Positions 37,653 to 47,364 of a stretch of DNA of 64,000 nucleotides are shown here, piece by piece. Each line of letters opens with the position of its first letter. Position 1 is the stretch's first letter. Source of the stretch: Shimia sp. (GTDB lineage Bacteria; Pseudomonadota; Alphaproteobacteria; Rhodobacterales; Rhodobacteraceae); the NCBI GenBank assembly GCA_024224295.1, contig JAAENN010000120.1, positions 1-64,000 on the forward strand. The letters are read 5' to 3'. A model generated the notes under the pieces. That model did not search any database. It had not been told where the DNA came from and saw only the letters and a program-made list of their open reading frames with translations. The position numbers and the translations under genes were made by a program.

Positions 37653-38186
37653 GTGAAGACCTTGGACCTGAGCCAAACCATTTTTGAACTCATCGACATG
37701 CGCAGTTTTAGCAACCTCTGGTTCTGGATTGCGCTGGCTGTTTTCTGGTCTTCGGCCAGCCATTGGGTGTTGGGCGTACCCTGGGACTCAGTTTTGCGGG
37801 CAAAGCGCAATGGTGGACAGGCGGAAATTGATCTGCAGGATCTTGTGCGGATCAACTGTAATCGTCTTCTGCATATCATCGATGTGTCCGGGCTTTTTAT
37901 GGTTGGGTTTGCATTTTTCATTCTGACTGGTCTGGCCGGTCTTGGGTTTGGGTATAATGTAGAGTTTGCACAGGCGGTTTTTCTGTTGCTGTTTCCAATG
38001 AGTATCGTCGGAATGTTGAGTGTGCGGGTTGCGCGCCGTATATGTGCAGAGTTGCCTGCTGGAGAGGTACTGCGAAAGCAGTTGGCGCGGCATCGGTTTT
38101 GGGTACAGTTTATTGGCATGATCTCGATTTTCGTGACCTCGCTTTGGGGCATGTTCCAGAACTTCCAAATCTCTCCGCTTGGATGA
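37653..38186 (+). CDS. Conserved integral membrane protein
   Basis: Predicted 177-aa protein with about four hydrophobic helices: residues about 22-42, 75-98, 104-124 and 148-168. Recognisable segments are DLSQTIFELIDMRSFSNLWF and RFWVQFIGMISIFVTSLWGM. From memory, close relatives in Rhodobacteraceae carry the database label 'component of SufBCD complex', but nothing in the sequence (no Fe-S or SufBCD feature) supports that name. Start is uncertain: GTG at 37653 or TTG at 37662. It stands 41 bases before mfd in the same direction. Confidence 0.75.
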   Translation: MKTLDLSQTIFELIDMRSFSNLWFWIALAVFWSSASHWVLGVPWDSVLRAKRNGGQAEIDLQDLVRINCNRLLHIIDVSGLFMVGFAFFILTGLAGLGFGYNVEFAQAVFLLLFPMSIVGMLSVRVARRICAELPAGEVLRKQLARHRFWVQFIGMISIFVTSLWGMFQNFQISPLG

Positions 38187-38227
38187 GAAACCCTGTGTAA
38201 CCAAATGAAAACTGGACGGTTTAACCG

Positions 38228-41200
38228 ATGAAAGACGCGCGACACATTTCTGTTGGTGGGGCCCCAGAAGGCTTTGACGCTCAGTTGATCCTCAAAGAGG
38301 TCGACAAGTGTAACGGGCCTGTGGTGCATGTGGTGCGCGACGACAAGCGCATGGCCGCGACCAAAGCGGCGTTGGAGTTTTTTGCGCCGGACATGCCAGT
38401 GATTGTGTTTCCGGGATGGGACTGCTTGCCGTATGATCGGGTGTCACCCAACGCCGATATCTCGGCGACGCGGATGGCGACTTTAGCAGGCCTTGTGCAC
38501 GACATGCCCGGTCAATTTGTGCTTTTGACAACGTTGAACGCGGCTACACAGCGTGTACCCGCACGAAGAGTTTTAAAAGAAGCTGCATTCCGTGCACAGG
38601 TTGATCAGCGCGTAGATGAAAAAGCGCTGCGGCAGTTTTTGGTGCGCATGGGATTTACGCAAGCTCCAACGGTGATGGAACCGGGCGACTATGCAATCCG
38701 CGGCGGGATCATTGATGTCTTCCCACCAGGTGACAGCGGACCTGTGCGACTTGATTTTTTTGGTGACGTCTTGGATGGCGTGCGGAGGTTTGATCCGGCC
38801 ACCCAAAGGACCACAGAAAAGCTAGACATTATCGAGCTAGCGCCGGTGAGCGAGGTTATTCTGGACGAGGCGGCGATCACGCGGTTCCGGCAGAATTACC
38901 GCATCGAATTTGGCACTGCCGGAACCGACGATCCGCTCTATGAGGCGATCAGTGCTGGGCGCAAACATCAGGGCGTGGAGCACTGGTTGCCGTTTTTTCA
39001 TGACAGCCTGGAAACGCTGTTTGATTACCTGCCGGATGCTGTGATTTCGGTGGATGATCAATCAGATGCGGCGCGAATTGCCCGATGGGACAGTGTGGCG
39101 GATCAGTACGAAACTCGCCAGCATGCGATGTCGCAGAAAGCGCGGTTGGACACGGTGTACAAACCGGTGCCGCCGGAGTTGTTGTATCTGAACGATGCTG
39201 CCTGGAGTGAGGCGATTGCGGGGCGGCGGGTGCTGCATTTCTCGGCTTTGCCACAGGCTTCGGGGCCGGGTGTGGTTGATGCGGGCGGGCGCATTGGGCG
39301 GAACTTTTCGCCAGAGCGTCAGCAAGAAAATCTAAGCCTTTTTGGTGCGTTGGCGGATCACATTCGCGCAAAGTTGGTGGATGGGCCGGTTGTTGTGGCC
39401 AGTTACTCCGAGGGTGCGCGGGAGCGTTTGAGCGGGTTGATTGAGGATGAGGGGGTCGCGGAGACCATCCATGTCAAACATGCGCGAAACCTCGGAAATA
39501 CTGGATTATTTCTCGCGGTTTGGGCGTTGGAGCATGGGTTTGAAACACCCGGCATGACGGTGATTTCGGAACAGGATGTTCTAGGGGATCGTCTGATCCG
39601 GGCGCCGCGCAAGAAAAAGCGGGCCGAGAACTTCCTAACCGAAACCCAATCTTTGAGTCCTGGTGATTTGGTCGTGCATGTCGATCACGGTGTTGGACGG
39701 TACTTGGGACTGGAGGTCGTGACTGCAGCGGGCGCGGCGCATGAGACTATTGCGCTGGAGTATGCTGAAAGCGCAAAGCTTTACCTGCCGGTCGAGAACA
39801 TCGAGTTACTGTCTAAGTACGGCCATGACGAAGGGCTTTTGGATCGGTTGGGCGGCGGTGCGTGGCAGGCCAAGAAAGCCAAGCTGAAAGAGCGTATTCG
39901 CGAGATGGCGGATCGGCTCATTCGCGTCGCAGCGGAGCGGGAGTTGCGATCTGCGCCGGTTCTTGAAGCACAGCATCACGCCTGGGAAGAGTTTTCGGCG
40001 CGGTTCCCTTACCAGGAGACCGAGGATCAATTGCGTGCGATTGAGGATGTAATTGGCGATCTTTCGTCCGGGCGTCCGATGGACCGGTTGGTATGTGGCG
40101 ACGTGGGCTTTGGTAAAACCGAGGTTGCAATGCGTGCAGCCTTTGTGGCGGCCATGTCCGGCCAGCAGGTGGCGGTGATTGCGCCAACCACCTTGTTGGC
40201 GCGGCAACACGCCAAGGGGTTCGCAGATCGTTTTCGCGGATTTCCTTTGGAAGTCAGAGCTTTGTCGCGCTTTATTTCAGCGAAGGATGCTGAAAAAACC
40301 CGCGACGGCATGGCACGAGGCACCGTGGATATTGTGGTCGGTACACATGCTTTGCTGGCCAAAAACACTCGGTTTAAAAATCTTGGCCTGCTGATCATCG
40401 ATGAAGAGCAGCACTTTGGTGTGGCTCACAAGGAGCGTCTCAAACAGATGCGCAGTGACGTGCATGTTCTGACGTTGACCGCAACACCGATCCCACGAAC
40501 ATTGCAGTTGAGCCTGTCAGGGGTGCGCGACCTGTCGATTATCGGCACGCCACCGGTGGACCGCTTGGCGATCCGTACCTATGTGAGCGCCTTTGATGCC
40601 GTCACGGTGCGTGAGGCGCTACTGCGGGAGCACTACCGTGGTGGACAGAGTTTCTATGTGGTGCCGCGTATCAGCGATCTGCCTGAAATCGAAGAGTTTT
40701 TGCGCGACCACGTGCCTGAGGTAAGTTTCATCACCGCCAATGGACAGATGGCGGCGGGCGAACTTGATGACCGGATGAACGCGTTTTATGACGGCAAATA
40801 TGATGTGCTGTTGGCGACCACGATTGTGGAAAGCGGGTTGGATATTCCCACCGCCAACACGATGATTGTGCATCGTGCAGATATGTTTGGTTTGGCGCAG
40901 CTCTATCAAATTCGTGGCCGCGTTGGGCGTTCCAAGACACGCGCCTACGCTTACTTGACCACGAAGCCCCGTGTGAAACTAACATCTGCGGCGGAGAAAC
41001 GGCTGCGGGTTTTGGGGTCTTTGGATACGCTTGGGGCCGGATTTACACTGGCATCTCAAGATCTTGACATCCGTGGTGCAGGTAACCTGCTTGGCGAAGA
41101 GCAGTCTGGGCAAATGCGGGACGTGGGCTATGAGCTTTACCAGTCGATGCTAGAAGAAGCGATTGCGAAGATCAAAGCCGGCGAACTGGAAGGCCTAAAT

Positions 41201-41695
41201 GATGGCGAAGACCAATGGGCGCCGCAAATTAACCTCGGTGTTCCGGTTTTGATCCCGGACAACTATGTGCCAGATTTGGATGTGCGTTTGGGTCTGTATC
41301 GGCGTTTGAGCGGCTTGGAAGGCAAGGTGGAGCTGGAAGGATTTGCTGCGGAACTGATCGATCGGTTTGGAAAATTGCCCAAAGAGGTCAACACTTTGCT
41401 GTTAATCGTACGCATTAAAGAGATGTGTAAGAAGGCGGGTATTGCCAAGCTTGATGGCGGACCAAAGGGTGCGACGATTCAGTTCCATAATGACAAGTTT
41501 TCCTCGCCGCAGGGGCTGGTGGAATTCATTCAGGACCAGAAGGGGCTTGCCAAAGTTAAAGACAACAAGATTGTTGTGATGCGAGATTGGAAGAAGTCGT
41601 CGGACAAGATCAAAGGCGCCTTTGCGATTGCCCGGGATCTGGCGCAGAAGGTGGTTAACGAAAAAAAACGCAAGAAGGCCAAAGCTGCAAAATAG
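38228..41695 (+). CDS. mfd: Transcription-repair coupling factor Mfd
   Basis: Large translocase (1155 aa) that removes RNA polymerase stalled at DNA damage and recruits UvrA. Seen: N-terminal UvrB-like modules (about residues 20-400), the RNA-polymerase-interaction domain near residue 470-560 (DLVVHVDHGVGRYLGLEVV), the RecG-like ATPase with Walker A CGDVGFGKTEVAMRAA and the box IIDEEQHFGV, SATPIPRT-type motif TATPIPRTLQLSLSG, IQIRGRVGRS-type motif YQIRGRVGRSKTRAYAYL, and a C-terminal D7 domain. No SOS box was seen upstream. Confidence 0.97.
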   Translation: MKDARHISVGGAPEGFDAQLILKEVDKCNGPVVHVVRDDKRMAATKAALEFFAPDMPVIVFPGWDCLPYDRVSPNADISATRMATLAGLVHDMPGQFVLLTTLNAATQRVPARRVLKEAAFRAQVDQRVDEKALRQFLVRMGFTQAPTVMEPGDYAIRGGIIDVFPPGDSGPVRLDFFGDVLDGVRRFDPATQRTTEKLDIIELAPVSEVILDEAAITRFRQNYRIEFGTAGTDDPLYEAISAGRKHQGVEHWLPFFHDSLETLFDYLPDAVISVDDQSDAARIARWDSVADQYETRQHAMSQKARLDTVYKPVPPELLYLNDAAWSEAIAGRRVLHFSALPQASGPGVVDAGGRIGRNFSPERQQENLSLFGALADHIRAKLVDGPVVVASYSEGARERLSGLIEDEGVAETIHVKHARNLGNTGLFLAVWALEHGFETPGMTVISEQDVLGDRLIRAPRKKKRAENFLTETQSLSPGDLVVHVDHGVGRYLGLEVVTAAGAAHETIALEYAESAKLYLPVENIELLSKYGHDEGLLDRLGGGAWQAKKAKLKERIREMADRLIRVAAERELRSAPVLEAQHHAWEEFSARFPYQETEDQLRAIEDVIGDLSSGRPMDRLVCGDVGFGKTEVAMRAAFVAAMSGQQVAVIAPTTLLARQHAKGFADRFRGFPLEVRALSRFISAKDAEKTRDGMARGTVDIVVGTHALLAKNTRFKNLGLLIIDEEQHFGVAHKERLKQMRSDVHVLTLTATPIPRTLQLSLSGVRDLSIIGTPPVDRLAIRTYVSAFDAVTVREALLREHYRGGQSFYVVPRISDLPEIEEFLRDHVPEVSFITANGQMAAGELDDRMNAFYDGKYDVLLATTIVESGLDIPTANTMIVHRADMFGLAQLYQIRGRVGRSKTRAYAYLTTKPRVKLTSAAEKRLRVLGSLDTLGAGFTLASQDLDIRGAGNLLGEEQSGQMRDVGYELYQSMLEEAIAKIKAGELEGLNDGEDQWAPQINLGVPVLIPDNYVPDLDVRLGLYRRLSGLEGKVELEGFAAELIDRFGKLPKEVNTLLLIVRIKEMCKKAGIAKLDGGPKGATIQFHNDKFSSPQGLVEFIQDQKGLAKVKDNKIVVMRDWKKSSDKIKGAFAIARDLAQKVVNEKKRKKAKAAK

Positions 41696-41760
41696 CACGT
41701 CGGTATTGCGTCGTTATCACGGCTGTTTTGCGGAGGTGCGTTTTGCGTGCAAAAGGTGTT

Positions 41761-41804
41761 GGCTCTGCCGCCAAACCACCCAGATATTTTTAGCCAAATG
41801 AAGC
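41761..41804. repeat. Degenerate intergenic repeat, Rhodobacteraceae type
   Basis: GGCTCTGCCGCCAAACCACC, then CAGATATTTTTAGCCAAATGAAG. It recalls the common Rhodobacteraceae intergenic form GGGCTCTGCCCC...CCCGGGATATTTTGAGCCAAATGAAG, here decayed so that the G-run/C-run hairpin is lost. It lies between mfd and a convergent MFS gene. Confidence 0.45.
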
Positions 41805-41810
41805 TGTGTG

Positions 41811-43028
41811 TCAGTCCAATCGCAGGCGGGCGATGGCGTAAAGCAGCAGGCAGAGGCAGAGCACGGCGGCGGACAGGAAGGGTGCGCGGAGCGCGAGCTC
41901 TCGGCCAAGTGTAGGTTCCAGTAGCGCAACCATGGCACCACCGGCGATTGCGCCGAGCGGCATGCTGCCCCAGCCAAAGAAACGATAGATGCTGTTGACG
42001 CGGCCCAGAAGCGCGGTCGGGATGCGGCGTTGGCGCCAAGAGACAGTGATGACGTTCCAGAGCATGGCTGCAGCCATGACCGAGAACAACGCGAGTGCCA
42101 TAGGCAAGGCTGAAGTGCTGAGCCCGACAGTGCCGTAGCCAAGGCCCCAAATGGCGATAGAGGCGTAGAGGCAAGCCTGGGTGCCAAACCAATGTACCAG
42201 TTTGGGGGCGGCAAGACTGCCGGTGATAGCGCCCAGTGCGGCGATGGAAAGTAAAAAGCCGTATTGTGTGGCGCTGAGCATCAATACGTCTTGCGCAAAC
42301 AAAACTTGCACGGTGAGTGTGCCCATGGCGATGAAATTGGCGCAGCCCAGTACCACTGCGAGGCGCAGAAGTAAGCGGTCACTGCGCATGAATGCGATGC
42401 CTTCCCTCAAGGCTCCAAAGAAGTTTTGTTGCACCTTTGGGCGTGGTGCGAGGCTGATCATCCAGACAAGGCCGGCGGCGAGGACCAGCGCGGCGACGTC
42501 GAGGCCAAAGGGTAGGGCGACGCTTGAGGCGATCAGGAAGCCCGCGAGGGGTGGTCCGATGAATTGGCCGGTGAGTTGCTCCACACTCCACATCTGGCCG
42601 TTGGCCGCCTCAAGATCGGAGGCTGTGACAATGTCAGGCAAGATGGTTTGGGCGGCGTTGTCGCGGAGGACCTCGGCGGCGCCAAGGAGGAAGGTGAGCG
42701 CGGCAAGCAGCCAGATGGCGCTTGCGCCGGGTACGCTGAGCGCGAGCCAGAGGATGGCGCCCACGAGGGCTGCGCGCAGAAGGTCAGCACGGGCGATGAG
42801 TTTGCGGCGGTCGACCTGATCGGCAATAACACCGGCGGGCAGGGCAAAAAACAACCAAGGCAGGCGACCGGCGGCGGCAACGGCAGCAATGGCAACCGGA
42901 TCACGTGTTAGCAGGGTGGCAAGCCACGGGATTGCCAGCATGACAAGTCCGTCGCCCAGATTTGTCAGGGCGCCTGAGGCAAAAAGCAGACGGTAATTGC
43001 GGTTGCGGAAAATCAATGCGTTGGTCAT
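41811..43028 (-). CDS. MFS transporter, enterobactin-exporter/MefA-like
   Basis: Predicted 12-helix exporter (405 aa) of the MFS_3 type. Seen: the N-terminal FRNRNYRLLFASGALTNLGD, the loop 2-3 motif AGVIADQVDRRKLIARADLL, and the mid-protein LGRVNSIYRFFGWGSMPLGA. This group exports siderophores, macrolides or unknown compounds. Start: ATG at 43028. It may follow the Bcr-type exporter gene in one unit (41 bases apart, same direction). Substrate unknown. Confidence 0.88.
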   Translation of the reverse strand: MTNALIFRNRNYRLLFASGALTNLGDGLVMLAIPWLATLLTRDPVAIAAVAAAGRLPWLFFALPAGVIADQVDRRKLIARADLLRAALVGAILWLALSVPGASAIWLLAALTFLLGAAEVLRDNAAQTILPDIVTASDLEAANGQMWSVEQLTGQFIGPPLAGFLIASSVALPFGLDVAALVLAAGLVWMISLAPRPKVQQNFFGALREGIAFMRSDRLLLRLAVVLGCANFIAMGTLTVQVLFAQDVLMLSATQYGFLLSIAALGAITGSLAAPKLVHWFGTQACLYASIAIWGLGYGTVGLSTSALPMALALFSVMAAAMLWNVITVSWRQRRIPTALLGRVNSIYRFFGWGSMPLGAIAGGAMVALLEPTLGRELALRAPFLSAAVLCLCLLLYAIARLRLD

Positions 43029-43069
43029 GCGAGGAGTGTTTCGTATGATTGGTGGATGCGCAAGTTAAC

Positions 43070-44290
43070 TTATGCGTCTGCTGTTTCGCGGGCTTCGATG
43101 CGGCGCATCTGCAGCATCAGAAAGAAGCCAACGACCGCAAGAACCCCGATGGAAAGAACCAGAGGCAGCGGCGTGCCATCAAACGCCATCCCAATGGGCG
43201 CTGCAAGGATGACGCCAAAAATTGTGGCAAGTGCGCCCATCACGGAAGCAGCAGTGCCGGCCATATGGCCAAGAGGCTCCATTGCCAGGGCATTCAGGTT
43301 ACCGATCGTTAAGCCGATCGAGAAAAACACGGTGAGTTGCCATAGGGCAAAGGCGTAAAACTGTGTTTGAAGGTCGGGTATTGCTAGGCAGATCAACATG
43401 GCTACTGCGCAGATCGCCTTGCTGGCGACAGCAGTGGTTACCAAAAACCGCATGCCGAGTTTCATAACCAGTTTGGCGTTCAGGATGCTGGCGGAGCCTG
43501 ATGCAAGGGCAATACCAGCAAACCAATATGGGAACTCTTCGGCGCGGTTATAGGTTTGGTCGTAGACCAGTTGGACGGAGCCTATGAGGGCGAAGAGGCT
43601 CCCCATGACCAATGATTGTACCAGAATAGACGTGCGCACAGACGGAATGCCCCACATTTCGCGCAAGCCCGCCATTAGTTTTGAAAGGCTGAACGGACGG
43701 CGGTTTTCCACCGGGAGCGGTTCGGGCAAACGGATACCAAGCCAAAGAACAGATGCTAGGGCAAAGAGCATGAAGGCAACAAAAATGCCACGCCAAGAGG
43801 AGAAGTCGATGATCATTTGGCCCAACAGAGGGGCTGCTGCTGGCACCAGAATGAAGACCAGCATGACAAAGGACATGATGCGGGCCATGTCTCGACCTGA
43901 GAAAAGGTCGCGAACAATTGCCAGTGTCACGATGCGGGGCCCCGCAGCGCCCATGCCTTGGAACAGCCGAGCAGCCAGAAGCCACTCCAAAGTTTGACTT
44001 TTGTAGCCGATGAAAGCGCAAAGAGTATAGATCGCTGCGCCTGAGATCAGAACAGGCTTGCGTCCGAAACGATCAGAAAGCGGTCCGGTGAAGAATGTGC
44101 CGATACCCATACCAAGCACAAAAGACATCACGATCAGGGTTTCTGTGTTGTGGCTGCCGGGACTGAGTTCTGCGGCAATTTCCGGTAATGCTGGAAGCAT
44201 GGCATCAATGGAGAATGCGATGGTGGCAAACATCATTGCGCATAGGGCGATGAATTCCACCCGTGACATAGGCAAAGTGTCTTTGGTCAT
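43070..44290 (-). CDS. Bcr/CflA-family drug exporter (MFS)
   Basis: Predicted 12-helix efflux transporter (406 aa). Seen: the helix 1 family motif FSIDAMLPALPEIAAEL, the loop GPLSDRFGRKPVLISG, ARLFQGMGAAGPRIVTLAIV, and the mid-protein GIFVAFMLFALASVLWLGIR. Start: ATG at 44290 with GGAG six bases upstream; the frame is open 13 codons upstream. Members export bicyclomycin, chloramphenicol, sulfathiazole or dipeptides. The true substrate cannot be told. Confidence 0.9.
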   Translation of the reverse strand: MTKDTLPMSRVEFIALCAMMFATIAFSIDAMLPALPEIAAELSPGSHNTETLIVMSFVLGMGIGTFFTGPLSDRFGRKPVLISGAAIYTLCAFIGYKSQTLEWLLAARLFQGMGAAGPRIVTLAIVRDLFSGRDMARIMSFVMLVFILVPAAAPLLGQMIIDFSSWRGIFVAFMLFALASVLWLGIRLPEPLPVENRRPFSLSKLMAGLREMWGIPSVRTSILVQSLVMGSLFALIGSVQLVYDQTYNRAEEFPYWFAGIALASGSASILNAKLVMKLGMRFLVTTAVASKAICAVAMLICLAIPDLQTQFYAFALWQLTVFFSIGLTIGNLNALAMEPLGHMAGTAASVMGALATIFGVILAAPIGMAFDGTPLPLVLSIGVLAVVGFFLMLQMRRIEARETADA

Positions 44291-44483
44291 GGCATGCTCC
44301 AACTGGTAAATGTCGTTCAGCAGAGTCAACAGAACGCAACGGCATTGCCGCGCATACTCTGGCCCACATCTGACGGATGATCGTGCTTGAGTTGTCAGGC
44401 TACGACAAATTGGCGGTCTGACCGGTATAACCTAGCGCGGGCAGTCATGGTTCACAAGTGAAGAATGAACGTTTGTTCAGGCG

Positions 44484-45137
44484 CTATTCGGCGGGTTGCT
44501 CAGCCGCAGCTTGGGCTTTCAGGTCCGCGATGACGCGCCGCCATAGGTCGGCAGGTTGTGCGCCAGGGACTGCATGTTGGTTGGCAACAATGAAGGTTGG
44601 AACAGAGTTCACGCCCATTTCGCGGCTGTGGGCGTCACGTTTTTGGATGTCCTCAATGTCTGAATCAGAGTCCAACAGCTTGCGCACTACGGCAGCGTCC
44701 ATGCCCGCGCTATCAGCGATATCGGCCAAAACGTCTGTGTCGCCAATGTCCCGGCCTTCTTTGAAATAAGCTGCAAAAAGCGCATCCACCACGGTGTTTT
44801 GCTTTTTCTCGATGCCCGCCCAGTGGATCAGTCGGTGCGCGTTGATGGTGTTTGGTGTGCGTTTGATGGCCGCGAAGTCGATATCGAGGCCTTCTTCAAC
44901 GGCGTGTTTCTCAATCTCTGAGTAAACGCGGACGGCGTTCTCTTTGCCGCCAAACTTAGTTTCCAGATATTCGCGGCGGTCCATGCCTTCGGCAGGCATG
45001 TCCGGGTTGAGTTGGAACGGATGCCATTCGATCACAAAAGGATGATCCGGTTCTGCTTCCAAGGCTTTCATCAGGCGGGATTTGCCGATGAAGCACCACG
45101 GGCAGATCGGGTCAGATATGATGTCGAGTTTGATCAT
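44484..45137 (-). CDS. DsbA-family oxidoreductase, FrnE-like
   Basis: Thioredoxin-fold protein (217 aa) of the DsbA/FrnE type, with no signal peptide and therefore probably cytosolic. Seen: the active-site region DIISDPICPWCFIGKSRL with CPWC, a helical insertion, and the cis-proline loop GVNSVPTFIV. Members act as thiol isomerases or in polyketide and stress pathways. The start at 45137 overlaps the upstream ligase gene by four bases (ATGA); a 62-codon extension is open but is only the ligase read in another frame. The coupling suggests a joint role with the ligase. Confidence 0.9.
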   Translation of the reverse strand: MIKLDIISDPICPWCFIGKSRLMKALEAEPDHPFVIEWHPFQLNPDMPAEGMDRREYLETKFGGKENAVRVYSEIEKHAVEEGLDIDFAAIKRTPNTINAHRLIHWAGIEKKQNTVVDALFAAYFKEGRDIGDTDVLADIADSAGMDAAVVRKLLDSDSDIEDIQKRDAHSREMGVNSVPTFIVANQHAVPGAQPADLWRRVIADLKAQAAAEQPAE

Positions 45138-46654
45138 GTGGAAGCCTTGTAGGTCTCGCGCAGGGCGCGGCGGTTGAGTTTGCCGTTGGCGTTGGTGGGC
45201 AACGCGGCCAGGCGTTTGAAGAGCCGAGGCTGCTTGTAACGCGCCAGATGGCTCTGCGCAAAGGCTTTCAGGTCGTCTGCAGCGAGTGCGTGATCGGCGG
45301 TGTAAAAAGCCGCAATGATGCATGTGTCGGTCTTGACCTCTACATTGGTGACGGCGATGGCGGTTATGCCGGGATACGGTAACAGAGCGGCTTCCACTTC
45401 AAGCGGAGACACACGGAAGCCGCCAGCGTTCATCATGTCGTCCGCGCGGCCCATGTAAGTGATGTGGCCATCCGTGTCCATTTTGCCCAGGTCGCCGGTG
45501 AGGAACCAATCGCCTTGGTAGCGCGCGGCAGTCTCCTCTGGTGCGTTGAGGTAGCCCAACATCAGCCCGGGGTCGGATTTGTGCACTGCGATGATACCGG
45601 CCGTGTCCAATGGGACCGGGCCAGGTTCATTCAGGATCGCGATATTTCGGCCGGTTTGGGGACGCCCTAGGGTACCACTAGGTGCAGGATGGCATGGGCT
45701 GGCAGAGATGAAGGTAGAACATTCGGACATGCCGAAGGCTTCGTAGAGTTTGGTCCCGGTGGCAGAATTCCATTGGGCGCGCAAAGGCTCGGAGAGTTTT
45801 TCACCTGCGCAGAGACCGTGACGTAGGTGAGGGAGCGCAGGGTCCGGGCATGTTGCGAGTATCTTTCGGTAGACACCCGGCGCGGCGGCAAACAGGCTGG
45901 CGTGATTGTTGCGTAGCAGGGCTGGTAGAGTGTCCGGCGCGGTGCCCGGGGCTGGGATAAGAGCGGTGGCGCCTTTAGTCCAAGGGTCCATAAGGCCGGT
46001 GCCCAGCGTGAAGGTCCAGTTGAAGGCACCTGCGTGCAAGAGGTGGTCGTCTTCGTGCAGTCCGTACCAGCCCTCAAACATCATTTGGCGCGCCCAGATC
46101 GCGCGATGGGCGTGCACCACAGCGCGGGGGATACCAGAGGTGCCGGACGTGAAAATGATGTAGGCGGGACGGTTGGGGTCACCCATCTTAAAGGCCGCAG
46201 GCGAGAGTGCGTGAAACGCTAAGAGATCACTTTTTGTCAGTATCTTGCGGTCAAAACTTAAGGAGGTTGCGACCACTGGATCGTGCAGGATGGCCGCTGG
46301 CTCCAGTGTTGCGACCATTTTAGAAACTTCGGCCTCAGTGAGCTGTGATGAGGTCGGCACAGGGATTAGGCCAACGGCGATGCACGCGAGGTAGGCAATT
46401 GGAAATTCAACCGTATTGCCGAGGCGCATCAATACGCGGTCACCCGGTTTGAGACCTGACCGCAATAGGCCCGTACTGGTGCCGAGGATGGCGGACTTCA
46501 GCGCGCCGTAGGTCCAGCCTTGGGGCGCCTCAGGACACAATACCCGCAGCGCCTCTTTATGCGCAAGACGGTCAGCATGGCGCAGCACGTGTGCGGCCAT
46601 ATTAAAGTGTGACGGGCAGGCTGGTGGCGGGCCTTGGTTGAAAACGGATTGCAT
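45134..46654 (-). CDS. Acyl-CoA synthetase-like adenylate-forming enzyme
   Basis: AMP-dependent ligase (506 aa) of the ANL superfamily, which activates a carboxylate as acyl-AMP and then CoA ester. Seen: P-loop AYIIFTSGTSGIPRAVVHAH, the A5-type EAFGMSECSTFIS, the hinge region LTGDLGKMDTDGHITYMGRA, and the C-terminal lysine motif LPTNANGKLNRRALRE. Nearest relatives are benzoate-CoA or short-chain acyl-CoA ligases; the acid is unknown. It is divergent from an XRE-cupin regulator whose start is 85 bases away, and overlaps the DsbA-like gene by four bases. Confidence 0.9.
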   Translation of the reverse strand: MQSVFNQGPPPACPSHFNMAAHVLRHADRLAHKEALRVLCPEAPQGWTYGALKSAILGTSTGLLRSGLKPGDRVLMRLGNTVEFPIAYLACIAVGLIPVPTSSQLTEAEVSKMVATLEPAAILHDPVVATSLSFDRKILTKSDLLAFHALSPAAFKMGDPNRPAYIIFTSGTSGIPRAVVHAHRAIWARQMMFEGWYGLHEDDHLLHAGAFNWTFTLGTGLMDPWTKGATALIPAPGTAPDTLPALLRNNHASLFAAAPGVYRKILATCPDPALPHLRHGLCAGEKLSEPLRAQWNSATGTKLYEAFGMSECSTFISASPCHPAPSGTLGRPQTGRNIAILNEPGPVPLDTAGIIAVHKSDPGLMLGYLNAPEETAARYQGDWFLTGDLGKMDTDGHITYMGRADDMMNAGGFRVSPLEVEAALLPYPGITAIAVTNVEVKTDTCIIAAFYTADHALAADDLKAFAQSHLARYKQPRLFKRLAALPTNANGKLNRRALRETYKAST

Positions 46655-46738
46655 AGAGTTTGCCTAAGCGGCTTATGCAATGGCTTCAAGAGTTCGGAGG
46701 CGGTTGCCAGCAGCGTCATCTGCGGGATAAAAGCGCGC

Positions 46739-47362
46739 ATGACTTCAAAAAGCCCAAAATCTCTGATCAAGATCGCACGTGAAAGCGGCGCGCAGGATCA
46801 TGTCGAACCGCTCGATCTTGGCGAACGTGTGCGGCAGCTGCGCAAGGCCCGCAACTGGACTCTGGAACAGGCGGCAGGTCAAGCCGGTTTGGCGCGGTCC
46901 ACGCTTTCCAAGATTGAGAACGGCCAGATGTCACCGACTTATGATGCGGTGAAAAAGCTGGCGGTGGGGTTGGAAATTTCGGTTCCACAGCTGTTTACCG
47001 CGCCGCAGAAAGATCAGGTGAACGGGCGCATGTCGGTGGTGAAATCGGGCACCGGTACCCGGCAGGCAACAACGACATATGAGCATGAATTGCTGGCCGA
47101 GGGTTTGCGCAAGAAAGCGATGTTGCCGTATCGGGCGCGTGTGCGTGCACGGTCGATGGAAGAGTTTGATGGCTGGGTCCGGCATGATGGGGAAGAGTTT
47201 CTTTACGTGCTGACAGGGGTCGTGACGCTTTACACCGAGTTTTATGAACCGGTGGAAATGCGCCGTGGGGACAGCGCCTATTACGATGGATCGATGGGCC
47301 ACAATGTGGTGTCTGTTAGCCAAGATGATGCGACGATACTATGGGTGACATCTTTGGTTTAA
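46739..47362 (+). CDS. XRE-family regulator with C-terminal cupin domain
   Basis: Transcription regulator (207 aa): an N-terminal helix-turn-helix (residues about 25-80; LGERVRQLRKARNWTLEQAA and STLSKIENGQMSP) and a C-terminal cupin (about 135-205; HDGEEFLYVLTGVVTLYTEF, then GDSAYYDGSMGHNVVSVS) that senses a small molecule. The frame is open 35 codons further upstream, but the ATG at 46739 fits the family. It probably controls the divergent acyl-CoA ligase/DsbA operon. Proteins of this type respond to polyamines, sulfur compounds or amino acids; the ligand is unknown. Confidence 0.9.
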   Translation: MTSKSPKSLIKIARESGAQDHVEPLDLGERVRQLRKARNWTLEQAAGQAGLARSTLSKIENGQMSPTYDAVKKLAVGLEISVPQLFTAPQKDQVNGRMSVVKSGTGTRQATTTYEHELLAEGLRKKAMLPYRARVRARSMEEFDGWVRHDGEEFLYVLTGVVTLYTEFYEPVEMRRGDSAYYDGSMGHNVVSVSQDDATILWVTSLV

Positions 47363-47364
47363 CC

